The position numbers and the translations under genes are program-made. A model generated the notes under the pieces. It ran no database searches and was not told where the DNA came from. It was given only the letters and a program-made list of their open reading frames with translations. From NCBI RefSeq assembly GCF_013620795.1, contig NZ_LGLW01000010.1, positions 39,499 to 103,498 of the forward strand: a DNA stretch of 64,000 nt. The letters are read 5' to 3'. Below, piece by piece: positions 1 to 6,970 of this stretch. Origin of the DNA: Pseudomonas sp. Q2-TVG4-2. GTDB lineage: Bacteria > Pseudomonadota > Gammaproteobacteria > Pseudomonadales > Pseudomonadaceae. Position 1 is the stretch's first letter. Every line of letters begins with the position of its first letter.

Positions 1-2
1 GC

Positions 3-113
3 CAGCGCTGGCAAGGCGAAGCGCTATGGCAGGCCATCCAGAACCTGCCGACTGCACACCCAGCAACCACCGAGCAGGAAACAGGCGCCTTGCCGCCGCT
101 GTACCCGCGCTGA
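3..113 (+). CDS. C-terminal end of an unidentified protein (truncated by window edge)
   Basis: An open frame enters from the left edge and stops at a TGA at 111-113. The visible 36 residues include GEALWQAIQNL and end in LPPLYPR. The ending reminds me of the C-terminus of BatD-type oxygen-tolerance proteins, but that is a weak resemblance from memory and I do not name it. An inverted repeat at 154-173 lies just downstream and may end this transcript. Confidence 0.45.
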   Translation, partial: QRWQGEALWQAIQNLPTAHPATTEQETGALPPLYPR

Positions 114-153
114 AGCGAACTGCAACTGCGGGCTGCACGCAGGCGACATGAAG

Positions 154-173
154 CTCACCAGTTGAATGGTGAG
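154..173. repeat. Perfect 7-bp inverted repeat upstream of nasS
   Basis: CTCACCA and TGGTGAG are separated by six bases. It lies about 45 bp upstream of the sigma-54 promoter of nasS. It could be an activator site (it contains CACC...GGTG as in NtrC sites, but with 8 rather than 5 bases between) or the terminator hairpin of the preceding gene; it has no good T-tract. Confidence 0.4.
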
Positions 174-218
174 TTACGGCCACCATCTGGATACTGATGG
201 GGCTGGCGCGCCCTCCTT

Positions 219-234
219 TGGCATATGGCTTGCT
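219..234 (+). promoter_or_regulatory. Sigma-54 promoter for nasS-nasT
   Basis: TGGCAT, five bases, then TTGCT: the -24 GG (220-221) and -12 GC (232-233) have the invariant 10-bp separation. Transcription would start near 245, about 70 bp before the nasS ATG. A 12-bp palindrome AATCATATGATT (240-251) straddles the predicted start. No hexaloop-hairpin leader is visible here, unlike at the other two sigma-54 promoters of the cluster. Confidence 0.75.
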
Positions 235-313
235 TTGGCAATCATATGATTTCAAAGCGCGCTAGCCGCTGCTTCCCCGCAGCGATGGCGCCTATGTCAA
301 GGGCCCCGTCCGC

Positions 314-1537
314 ATGATTTATTCCAGAACCCCATTACGATCCGATTCGCTGGCCTGGGTCGCAGGCAGCGATGCACCGGAAAAGCGTGTGGTCAACCTT
401 GGCTTCATGCCCCTGACCGATGCCGCCTCGCTGATCGTCGCCGCCACCCAAGGCTTCGCTCAACCCTATGGCCTGACGCTCAATCTGCAACGGCAGACAT
501 CCTGGTCGAACCTGCGCGACAAGCTGATCGAGGGTGAGCTCGATGCAGCCCATGCGCTGTACGGACTGGTTTATGCCGTGCACTTGGGCATCGGCGGCAG
601 CGCACCGGTCGACATGGCGGTGCTTATGGCGCTGGCCCAGAACGGTCAGAGCATCAACCTGTCCAGCTCGCTCAAGGCTGCTGGCGTGACCGATCCGGAG
701 GCACTCAGCAGCCGCGTGCGCAAAAGCGGTGCAAAGTTGGTCCTGGCACAGACGTTTCCCACCGGTACCCATGCGCTCTGGCTCTATTACTGGCTGGCAG
801 CACACGGCATCCATCCGCTGAGCGACGTACGTACCCTGGTGGTGCCACCCTCTCAGATGGTTGCGCACATGCGAGCACGACGCATCGACGGCTTCTGTGC
901 CGGCGAACCCTGGGGGGCCCAGGCGATCCAAGAGGACATGGGATTCACGCTGGCCACCAGCCAGTCGATCTGGCCAGACCATCCGGAAAAGGTGCTGGGC
1001 TGTACTCGTGGCTTTGTCGAGGAGTATCCCAACACCGCCCGCGCGTTGGTCATGGCCGTCCTCGAGGCCAGCCGCTTCATCGATGAAAGCCAGGAAAACC
1101 GCCGCAGCACTGCACGCCTGATCGCCGGCGGCGACTATGTCGACGCACCAGTGGCGGCCATCGAGCCGCGTTTCCTCGGCCAATACGAGGACGGGCTGGG
1201 CCACACTTGGCAGGACCACCACCCGCTACGCTTCTTCGGTGATGGCGAAGTCAACGCGCCCTACCATTCCGACGGCCTCTGGTTCATGACCCAACTGCGC
1301 CGCTGGGGCCTGCTGCGTGAAGACCCGGACTACCAGGCCGTTGCGCAGAGCGTGCAACAGGCCAGCCTCTATCGCGATGCGGCAACAGCGCTGAACATCC
1401 CGTTGCCGGATTCACTCATGCGCAACACCCTGCTCATGGATGGCAGCCGTTGGGACGGGAGCGATCCGGCCGCCTACGCCCGTAGTTTTGCCCTGCATGC
1501 CTTGGCGGATTCCGCCGTGCGCCACGTACCTTGCTGA
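314..1537 (+). CDS. nasS: NasS, nitrate-sensing CmpA/NrtA-family protein
   Basis: This 407-residue protein belongs to the NrtA/CmpA family of ABC-type nitrate/bicarbonate binding proteins but has no signal peptide, which marks the cytoplasmic sensor NasS rather than a transporter component. Family motifs include LGFMPLTDAASLIVAATQGF near the N-terminus and DAAHALYGLVYAVHLGIGG. In known NasS-NasT systems NasS holds NasT inactive until nitrate or nitrite binds. The stop codon lies 11 bp before the nasT ATG, so the two are co-transcribed and probably made in stoichiometric amounts. The ATG at 314 has only a weak ribosome site, so a nearby internal start is possible. Confidence 0.9.
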   Translation: MIYSRTPLRSDSLAWVAGSDAPEKRVVNLGFMPLTDAASLIVAATQGFAQPYGLTLNLQRQTSWSNLRDKLIEGELDAAHALYGLVYAVHLGIGGSAPVDMAVLMALAQNGQSINLSSSLKAAGVTDPEALSSRVRKSGAKLVLAQTFPTGTHALWLYYWLAAHGIHPLSDVRTLVVPPSQMVAHMRARRIDGFCAGEPWGAQAIQEDMGFTLATSQSIWPDHPEKVLGCTRGFVEEYPNTARALVMAVLEASRFIDESQENRRSTARLIAGGDYVDAPVAAIEPRFLGQYEDGLGHTWQDHHPLRFFGDGEVNAPYHSDGLWFMTQLRRWGLLREDPDYQAVAQSVQQASLYRDAATALNIPLPDSLMRNTLLMDGSRWDGSDPAAYARSFALHALADSAVRHVPC

Positions 1538-1548
1538 GGGAGACTGCC

Positions 1549-2127
1549 ATGCTCCGCGTCCTCCTGATTGACGACACCCCACGCAAGGTTGGCCGTCTAC
1601 GCGCCGCCCTGATAGAAGCAGGCTTGGAGGTGATCGAAGAATCGGGCTTGACCATCGACCTGCCCGAGCGGGTCGAGGTGATTCGCCCCGATGTGATCCT
1701 GATCGACACCGACTCCCCCAGCCGAGACGTGATGGAACAGGTTGTGGTGGTCAGTCGCGATCAACCGCGGCCAATCGTCATGTTCACCGATGACAACAAT
1801 CCAGACGCCATGCGCCAGGCGATCCGCGCCGGCGTCAGCGCCTATATCGTTGAAGGCATTCAGGCGCAGCGCCTCAAACCGATCCTCGATGTAGCCATGG
1901 CCCGTTTCGAAAGTGACCAGGCGATCCGGGCACAGCTGCAGGCGCGCGACCAGCAATTGGTCGAACGCAAGCGAATCGAGTTGGCCAAGGGCATGCTGAT
2001 AAGAATGCGCAGTTGCAACGAGCAAGAGGCTTACACGCTGATGCGCCGCCAGGCCATGAGCCGTCAGCAGAAGCTGATCCAGGTGGCTGAACAAATCATC
2101 GCCATGAATGAGCTGCTCGGGCAGTAG
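1549..2127 (+). CDS. nasT: NasT, response-regulator-like ANTAR antiterminator
   Basis: 192 residues: an N-terminal receiver-like domain (about 1-120, LRVLLIDDT start, IVMFTDDNN) followed by an ANTAR RNA-binding domain (about 125-185) with the typical KRIELAKGMLIRMR and EAYTLMRRQAM segments. The ATG at 1549 follows GAGGGAGA at good spacing and gives the usual NasT N-terminus; an upstream in-frame TTG at 1531 is not needed. Family knowledge: NasT binds paired hexaloop hairpins in nas leader RNAs and prevents termination. Two such leaders are present in this window (2967-3052 and 6821-6905). Confidence 0.93.
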   Translation: MLRVLLIDDTPRKVGRLRAALIEAGLEVIEESGLTIDLPERVEVIRPDVILIDTDSPSRDVMEQVVVVSRDQPRPIVMFTDDNNPDAMRQAIRAGVSAYIVEGIQAQRLKPILDVAMARFESDQAIRAQLQARDQQLVERKRIELAKGMLIRMRSCNEQEAYTLMRRQAMSRQQKLIQVAEQIIAMNELLGQ

Positions 2128-2393
2128 TGCCCATATGCCACACGCAGCCCTTGGCGAGTCTGTCATTTACGAACCCGTAACAACGAACCAGAACAGCGAA
2201 GATGCTTTGCTCTGGCGCACTGATAGGGAGTGCGCGGCAACATTGCCTGGCGCCGATCGATCCGGCACCTCGGCTGCGCCCGGGTCCGACACCCTCAACG
2301 ACGGCGTCAGCCAGCTGAACACACCTCGGTGCTGCGCCAGTCTGTAAAATCGCCGGCCGCATGTCGCGTAGTGAACCCAGCAACGAGAGCACC
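2128..2393. other. Intergenic stretch with no recognised feature
   Basis: The gap between nasT and the thioesterase gene shows no convincing ORF, hairpin-plus-T terminator or sigma-54 element. A promoter for the thioesterase gene is presumably here but I cannot place it. Confidence 0.4.
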
Positions 2394-2837
2394 ATGGCCC
2401 GCCTGACCCTGACATTCCCTGAAGACCAGTTTTGCTTCACCACTCAGCTGACCGTACGCATTACTGACATTAATGCCGGCAATCACCTGGCCAACGACTC
2501 GATGATCTCGATGATTTCCGAAGCCCGCGCACGGTTCCTGTTTGCCTATGGCATCGCCGAAACCAGCAAGGACGGCACGGGAATCATCGTCACCGACCTC
2601 GCCACTACCTACAAGGCCGAAGCCCACTCGCGTGACGTGCTGCTATTTGAAGTCGGCGTGATGGATTTCAATCGCTACGGTGGTGACATTACGTTCCGCA
2701 TCACCCGTCCCGCTGACGACACGCTCATCGCCATGGCCAAGTCTGGCTTCGTTTTCTACAACTACCTGGACAAGCGCGTCGTGCCGATGCCCAGCGAGTT
2801 CGACGCAAAGTTTCCCAAGGTCAACCGCATCGTTTGA
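2394..2837 (+). CDS. Acyl-CoA thioesterase-like (hotdog fold) protein
   Basis: 147 residues resembling 4HBT-type thioesterases: VRITDINAGNHLANDSMISMISEARARFLF corresponds to the catalytic-loop and long-helix region of the family (described in parts: DINAGNHL, then the SEARARFL helix). The start chosen at 2394 follows ACGAGAG; an ATG at 2361 in frame would add 11 residues with no ribosome site. It lies between nasT and the nasA leader in the same direction, but 266 bp after nasT and without an obvious nitrogen link. The substrate is unknown. Confidence 0.75.
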   Translation: MARLTLTFPEDQFCFTTQLTVRITDINAGNHLANDSMISMISEARARFLFAYGIAETSKDGTGIIVTDLATTYKAEAHSRDVLLFEVGVMDFNRYGGDITFRITRPADDTLIAMAKSGFVFYNYLDKRVVPMPSEFDAKFPKVNRIV

Positions 2838-2938
2838 AACGCCCCGCTTCGACGCACACTGCACCAGACGTACGCCGTTTTACCCTTACAGCACCGCAAG
2901 CATCCACCAGAGCCGCATAACCACGCGGCTTCTTCTCT

Positions 2939-2954
2939 TGGCACAGCTTCTGCT
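2939..2954 (+). promoter_or_regulatory. Sigma-54 promoter for nasA
   Basis: TGGCAC, five bases, CTGCT: a near-consensus -24/-12 element with GG (2940-2941) and GC (2952-2953) correctly spaced. The predicted start near 2965 is immediately before the first hexaloop hairpin of the leader. NtrC-type nitrogen control is inferred from the promoter class; I see only half-site-like TGCACC upstream (around 2868). Confidence 0.85.
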
Positions 2955-2966
2955 AAGTGCTTATAG

Positions 2967-3052
2967 GTAGCCAAAGGCGGTTACTCACAGACATGACAAA
3001 GGCGTCGCGTTGCCCCGCTCGAAATGGCGGTGGTTTCGCGGCGCTTTTTTTT
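2967..3052 (+). promoter_or_regulatory. NasT-responsive antitermination leader of nasA (two hexaloop hairpins plus terminator)
   Basis: Hairpin 1: stem GTAGCC (2967-2972)/GGTTAC (2979-2984) with loop AAAGGC. Hairpin 2: stem TGAC (2994-2997)/GTCG (3004-3007) with the identical loop AAAGGC (2998-3003). Both loops have A1 and G4, the known ANTAR target pattern. The terminator stem GCGTCGCG (3002-3009)/CGCGGCGC (3037-3044), with inner stem CCGC/GCGG, is followed by eight Ts (3045-3052). The terminator's 5' arm shares bases with the loop and 3' side of hairpin 2, so the two structures are mutually exclusive. NasT binding is inferred from family knowledge. Confidence 0.88.
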
Positions 3053-3187
3053 GCCCCACGGACCGGGGCGCGAGCGGCAGCGACCGCGGCTCGCAGCAGT
3101 CTTTTTGCTCCGCCATACCGAACCGGTTGGCGGCCACCGCATCCCCATCGCGCAAATTGGCGCGTGCCCTTGTCTAGTGAGGTGTCC

Positions 3188-4399
3188 ATGAATACGAGTT
3201 TCTGGAAAGCCGGCCATGCGCCGACGCTGCTCTGCGCCTTTCTCTATTTCGATCTGAGCTTCATGGTCTGGTACGTGCTCGGCCCGATGAGCGTACAGAT
3301 CGCCGCCGGCCTCGGTCTGACCACGCAACAGCGGGCCTTCATGGTCGCCACCCCGATTCTCTCCGGCGCGGTGCTCCGCCTCGTTCTGGGGATGCTGGCC
3401 GATCACAGCTCACCAAAGACCGCCGGGCTGTTCGGCCAGATTGTGGTAATCGCCGCATTGTTCGTGGCCTGGCTCCACGGTGTGCACAGCTACGAGCAGG
3501 TGCTGCTACTTGGTCTGTTCCTCGGCATGGCTGGTGCCTCCTTCGCCGTCGCGTTGCCGCTGGCGTCACAGTGGTACCCGCCGCAGCATCAGGGCAAGGC
3601 CATGGGCATCGCCGGTGCGGGCAATTCCGGCACGGTGCTAGCGGCCTTGTTCGCACCGGTATTGGCAACCATGTTCGGCTGGAGCAATGTGTTCGGCCTG
3701 GCGCTCATCCCCCTGGTGCTGACACTCGTCATCTTCGCCAGTGTGGCCAAGAACGCACCGAACCGTCCCGCGCCGAAGTCCTTTGCCGATTACATGAAAG
3801 CGCTGGGCGATCGCGACAGCTGGTGGTTCATGTTTTTCTACAGCGTGACCTTTGGCGGCTTCCTCGGCCTGGCCAGCACCCTGCCCGGCTACTTCCACGA
3901 CCAGTACGCCTTCGATCCGGTCAAAGCCGGCTACTACACCGCCGCCTGCGTATTCGCCGGCAGTTTACTGCGCCCGCTCGGTGGTGCGCTGGCTGACCGC
4001 ATTGGCGGCATCCGTTCGCTGCTGGTGATGTACACGGTCGCCGCCGCCTGCCTGTTCATAGTCGGCTTCAATCTGCCAAGCTCAACGGCCGCGCTGGCGC
4101 TGTTTGTCGTCGCCATGCTCAGCCTTGGGGCGGGCAACGGTGCGGTGTTCCAGCTAGTGCCGCAGCGCTTCAACAAGGAGATCGGCGTGATGACCGGGCT
4201 GGTCGGCATGGCCGGCGGCATAGGGGGGTTTCTGCTCACCGCAGGCCTGGGCGCGGTCAAGCAGGCAACCGGCGACTACCAGATGGGCCTCTGGCTGTTC
4301 GCCAGCCTGGGTGCGCTGGCCTGGTTCGGCCTTTATGGCGTCAAGCGGCGCTGGAGAACCACCTGGGGCTCTGTCGCGATGACCGCCGCGCGCGTCTGA
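3188..4399 (+). CDS. nasA: Nitrate/nitrite transporter, NarK/NNP family of MFS
   Basis: 403 residues, about twelve hydrophobic segments. Both nitrate-signature regions are present: GAGNSGTVLAALFAP (about residue 143) and GAGNGAVFQLVPQ (about 318). The start at 3188 follows GTGAGG and gives the usual MNTSFWKAGH N-terminus; longer readings would run through the leader RNA. It imports nitrate for assimilation across the inner membrane. Expression should need both sigma-54 activation and NasT antitermination of the leader just upstream. A hairpin at 4417-4440 separates it from the kinase/phosphatase gene. Confidence 0.93.
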   Translation: MNTSFWKAGHAPTLLCAFLYFDLSFMVWYVLGPMSVQIAAGLGLTTQQRAFMVATPILSGAVLRLVLGMLADHSSPKTAGLFGQIVVIAALFVAWLHGVHSYEQVLLLGLFLGMAGASFAVALPLASQWYPPQHQGKAMGIAGAGNSGTVLAALFAPVLATMFGWSNVFGLALIPLVLTLVIFASVAKNAPNRPAPKSFADYMKALGDRDSWWFMFFYSVTFGGFLGLASTLPGYFHDQYAFDPVKAGYYTAACVFAGSLLRPLGGALADRIGGIRSLLVMYTVAAACLFIVGFNLPSSTAALALFVVAMLSLGAGNGAVFQLVPQRFNKEIGVMTGLVGMAGGIGGFLLTAGLGAVKQATGDYQMGLWLFASLGALAWFGLYGVKRRWRTTWGSVAMTAARV

Positions 4400-4416
4400 G
4401 CTCGAATATGCTAACC

Positions 4417-4440
4417 AAGGCAGGCCATGGGGCCTGCCTT
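4417..4440 (+). terminator. Hairpin after nasA, probable (partial) terminator
   Basis: AAGGCAGGCC / GGCCTGCCTT form a perfect 10-bp stem with a four-base loop, followed only by TACC, so the T-tract is poor. It may attenuate rather than stop transcription into the downstream kinase/phosphatase gene, for which I see no separate promoter. Confidence 0.5.
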
Positions 4441-4480
4441 TACCGCTCATTCCCCTAGTGCGATCCGGAGTGTTGCCGCC

Positions 4481-6154
4481 ATGCCTTTGCAGCTGTCGTT
4501 TGGCGAGGCCACCGCAACCGGCCCACGTAAGGAGAACCAGGACGCGCTGCGGATCGTCACGCCGACACCGGGGCTTGCGTCGAGCAAAGGCGCGCTGTTT
4601 GCCATCGCCGACGGCGTCAGTCAATGCGCCGATGGCGGCCTCGCGGCACGGGCCACCTTGCAGGCGTTGGCCACCGATTATTACGCCACGCCAGAAACCT
4701 GGACCGTCGCGCAGTCCCTCGATCGGTTGTTGGTCGCCCATAATCGTTGGTTGCAGGCCAACGGCGGCGGGCAGCCTCTGCTGACCACACTGACGGCGCT
4801 CGTGCTGCGCGGCCGCCGCTTCACCCTCGCCCATGTCGGTGACTGTCGCGCCTACCGCTGGCTCGACGGCGAGCTGCAGCGGCTGAGCGAAGACCACGTC
4901 TGGGAACAGCCGTACATGCAGCACGTGCTCAAGCGTGCCATGGGCCTGGACCAGCATTTGGTGGTGGATTATCTCGACGGCGAGCTCCGTCTCGGCGAAT
5001 CCTTCCTGCTGCTCAGCGACGGCGTCTGGGCCAGCATCACCGAGGGCGATATCCGGAACGTGCTGAGTGCCGAGCCTGATCTGCCCAACGCGGCCAGGAC
5101 GCTGGTCAACCTCGCCCACCAGACCGGTAGCCAGGACAACGCCAGCGCTCTGCTGCTGCGGGTCGAAGAACTGCCGGAAGCGGCTCCTGCCGACTCGTTC
5201 GCGCAACTGGCGGCGTGGCCACTGCCACCGAAATTGCGCCCCGGCCAGGCGTTCGAAGGCTGGACCGTCGAGGCGCTGCTGGCCGAATCGCGCCAGTCAC
5301 TCGTCTACCGCGTGCGTGACCAATCCGGTCAGCCCTGGCTGCTGAAAACATTGCCGGCCAACCGCAACGATGAACCCGAAGCCGGGCCGACCCTGCTGCA
5401 GGAAGAATGGTTTCTGCGCCGCGTCGCCGGGCGCCACTTTCCCGAGATTCACGGGCTGCCACAGCGACAACATTTGTATTACGTCCAGCGGGAGTACAGC
5501 GGCCAGACCCTTGCGCAGCAGTACAGCCAGCAGGGCCCAATGGCACTGACCGACTGGCTGCAGCTGGCCCCAAGCCTGATCCGGGCGCTGGGTATGTTGC
5601 ACCGGCGCAACCTCCTGCACCGCGATATCAAGCCGGAAAACCTTCATCAGGGCGATGACGGCGAGCTGCGACTGCTGGATTTCGGCCTCGCCTACTGTCC
5701 GGGCTTGTCCCGAGACCTGCCGCACCATCTTCCAGGAACGCCGAGCTATATCGCGCCCGAGGCCTATAGCGGCATATCACCGAGCCGTGAACAAGACCTT
5801 TATGCAGCAGGTGTCACGCTCTATTACCTGCTCAGCGGGCGCTACCCCTATGGCGAAATCGAGGCCTTTCAGCGGCCCCGTTTCGGCACACCGATGCCGG
5901 CCAGCCGTTATCGACCCGATCTGCCCCAGTGGCTGGATGAAATGCTCAAGCGCGCCGTCGCAGCTGACCCCGCGCAGCGCCTCGAAACAGCAGAAGAATG
6001 GCTGTTGACCCTGGAACAGGGGGAGCGCCTGGTAGCGAACATACCCGTACGCCCCCTGTTAGAGCGCGAGCCGCTAAAGCTCTGGCGAACCCTGGCCCTG
6101 CTCTCGCTGCTGCTAAATCTGGGGCTCCTGGTGTGGCTAGGTAAAGCCGGCTAA
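4481..6154 (+). CDS. Bifunctional PP2C phosphatase / Ser-Thr protein kinase of the nitrate cluster
   Basis: 557 residues. An N-terminal PP2C domain (about 1-235) shows RKENQDAL, FAIADGVSQCADGG, LAHVGDCRAYRW, LLLSDGVW and GSQDNAS, which supply the metal-binding Asp residues. A protein kinase domain follows (about 250-525) with the nucleotide-site Lys in WLLKTLP, HRDIKPEN, DFGLAY and APEAY, so both activities look intact. A single C-terminal membrane segment (ALLSLLLNLGLLVWL) anchors it. The ATG at 4481 is used because GGAG lies upstream and the family begins MPLQLSFG. The same fusion sits in nas clusters of other pseudomonads as I recall; its substrate is not known to me. Confidence 0.88.
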   Translation: MPLQLSFGEATATGPRKENQDALRIVTPTPGLASSKGALFAIADGVSQCADGGLAARATLQALATDYYATPETWTVAQSLDRLLVAHNRWLQANGGGQPLLTTLTALVLRGRRFTLAHVGDCRAYRWLDGELQRLSEDHVWEQPYMQHVLKRAMGLDQHLVVDYLDGELRLGESFLLLSDGVWASITEGDIRNVLSAEPDLPNAARTLVNLAHQTGSQDNASALLLRVEELPEAAPADSFAQLAAWPLPPKLRPGQAFEGWTVEALLAESRQSLVYRVRDQSGQPWLLKTLPANRNDEPEAGPTLLQEEWFLRRVAGRHFPEIHGLPQRQHLYYVQREYSGQTLAQQYSQQGPMALTDWLQLAPSLIRALGMLHRRNLLHRDIKPENLHQGDDGELRLLDFGLAYCPGLSRDLPHHLPGTPSYIAPEAYSGISPSREQDLYAAGVTLYYLLSGRYPYGEIEAFQRPRFGTPMPASRYRPDLPQWLDEMLKRAVAADPAQRLETAEEWLLTLEQGERLVANIPVRPLLEREPLKLWRTLALLSLLLNLGLLVWLGKAG

Positions 6155-6172
6155 CACTCAAGCCACACTCGC

Positions 6173-6484
6173 TCAGCGTCGAACAATCAGGCCCTGGCGC
6201 GCGACACGCGTCAGTTCGCGTACGCAATCATCGAGGCGTTCAGCTGTCGGCGCCTGGATAACAGCAAGGTCGAAGCTGTCCGCAGCAAAGTGAGCCAGTG
6301 ATTCATCGGCGCCAGTGAACTGAACGAGAAAAGCGCGCGGTCGGCCGCAACGCTTCGCCCAGCCGTCGAGATAACGCAACAATGAAGGCTGATGGTTGCC
6401 GGCCAGGAGAATTTTAGGGTTGCTGCGAACCAGCCCGCTGGTGATCGGGGCCAGCCGTATAGGGGTACGCGGTAATGCATTCAT
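6173..6484 (-). CDS. Hypothetical protein, 103 aa, convergent within the nas cluster
   Basis: The protein begins MNALPRTPIRLAP and ends FDLAVIQAPTAERLDDCVRELTRVARQGLIVRR (the last part shown as ADSFDLAV, then CVRELTRVARQGL). This ending resembles the motif-IV region of class I SAM methyltransferases, but the glycine-rich SAM site is missing, so it looks like a degenerate or minimal relative. It is oriented against the nas genes, its stop lying 18 bp after the stop of the kinase gene. Function is unknown. Confidence 0.55.
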   Translation of the reverse strand: MNALPRTPIRLAPITSGLVRSNPKILLAGNHQPSLLRYLDGWAKRCGRPRAFLVQFTGADESLAHFAADSFDLAVIQAPTAERLDDCVRELTRVARQGLIVRR

Positions 6485-6780
6485 GTGGGAGATCCCGCCT
6501 CGAGAATTCCGCTGGGCAGCGGTGGGAGGCGACACCGAACCAGCGCTTTAGCGGTATTTCGAAGCCTCGGCTCCAGGCGCCCCGCAAGTAGCTGACTAAA
6601 TCGGCGCATGGGCTAAACAATAGGAAAGCGGCACGGGCGCTGTCAACGCCCAATTCCAGCAAGCCGTGCTGCTCGGCTGCACCAGCGCTGCGCGAGCTGC
6701 CTCATATGGGTGCGAGAACAGTCCAATACGAAGATCGATGGGGCTCTGCAAGCGCTTGAAATATCGACTATTAACGAACT
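6485..6780. other. Intergenic region upstream of the flavoprotein operon
   Basis: No gene is supported here. GCACC at about 6678 and GGTGC at about 6708 could be parts of activator binding sites for the sigma-54 promoter at 6781, but they are too far apart to call as one NtrC site. Confidence 0.35.
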
Positions 6781-6796
6781 TGGCATAACCTCTGCA
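6781..6796 (+). promoter_or_regulatory. Sigma-54 promoter for the nitrate reductase operon
   Basis: TGGCAT, five bases, CTGCA; GG (6782-6783) and GC (6794-6795) are separated by 10 bp as required. The predicted start is near 6807, 14 bases before the first leader hairpin. Confidence 0.83.
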
Positions 6797-6820
6797 AAAG
6801 ACATCCTCAACATAAGCCGC

Positions 6821-6905
6821 ACCTTCAACGTAGAGGGTCCGGCTCGCGATAGCGGGAACAGGGACAAAGGCGTCCTCACCGGGTAACCGGTGGGACGCCT
6901 TTTTT
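6821..6905 (+). promoter_or_regulatory. NasT-responsive antitermination leader of the nitrate reductase operon
   Basis: Hairpin 1: ACCTTC (6821-6826)/GAGGGT (6833-6838) with hexaloop AACGTA. Hairpin 2: GGGAC (6861-6865)/GTCCT (6872-6876) with hexaloop AAAGGC. Both loops carry A1 and G4. Between them is a small extra stem CTCGC/GCGGG. The terminator (6869-6899) pairs GGCGTCC and CACCGG with CCGGTG and GGACGCC, with one bulged T, then six Ts (6900-6905). Its 5' arm overlaps the loop and 3' strand of hairpin 2, giving the antitermination switch. The design is the same as at nasA. Confidence 0.9.
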
Positions 6906-6970
6906 GTTGTTGGCATTTTCTAAGGCATGGCTGGCCGTCATGGGCAGCCTGACCCAGCACGGAGAACGGC

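Noticed and set aside
335..1222. 295-codon minus-strand frame opposite nasS
   Set aside because: Shadow of nasS; no motif or ribosome site.
6676..6712. Possible NtrC site upstream of the nitrate reductase promoter
   Set aside because: GCACC and GGTGC halves are about 30 bp apart instead of about 5.
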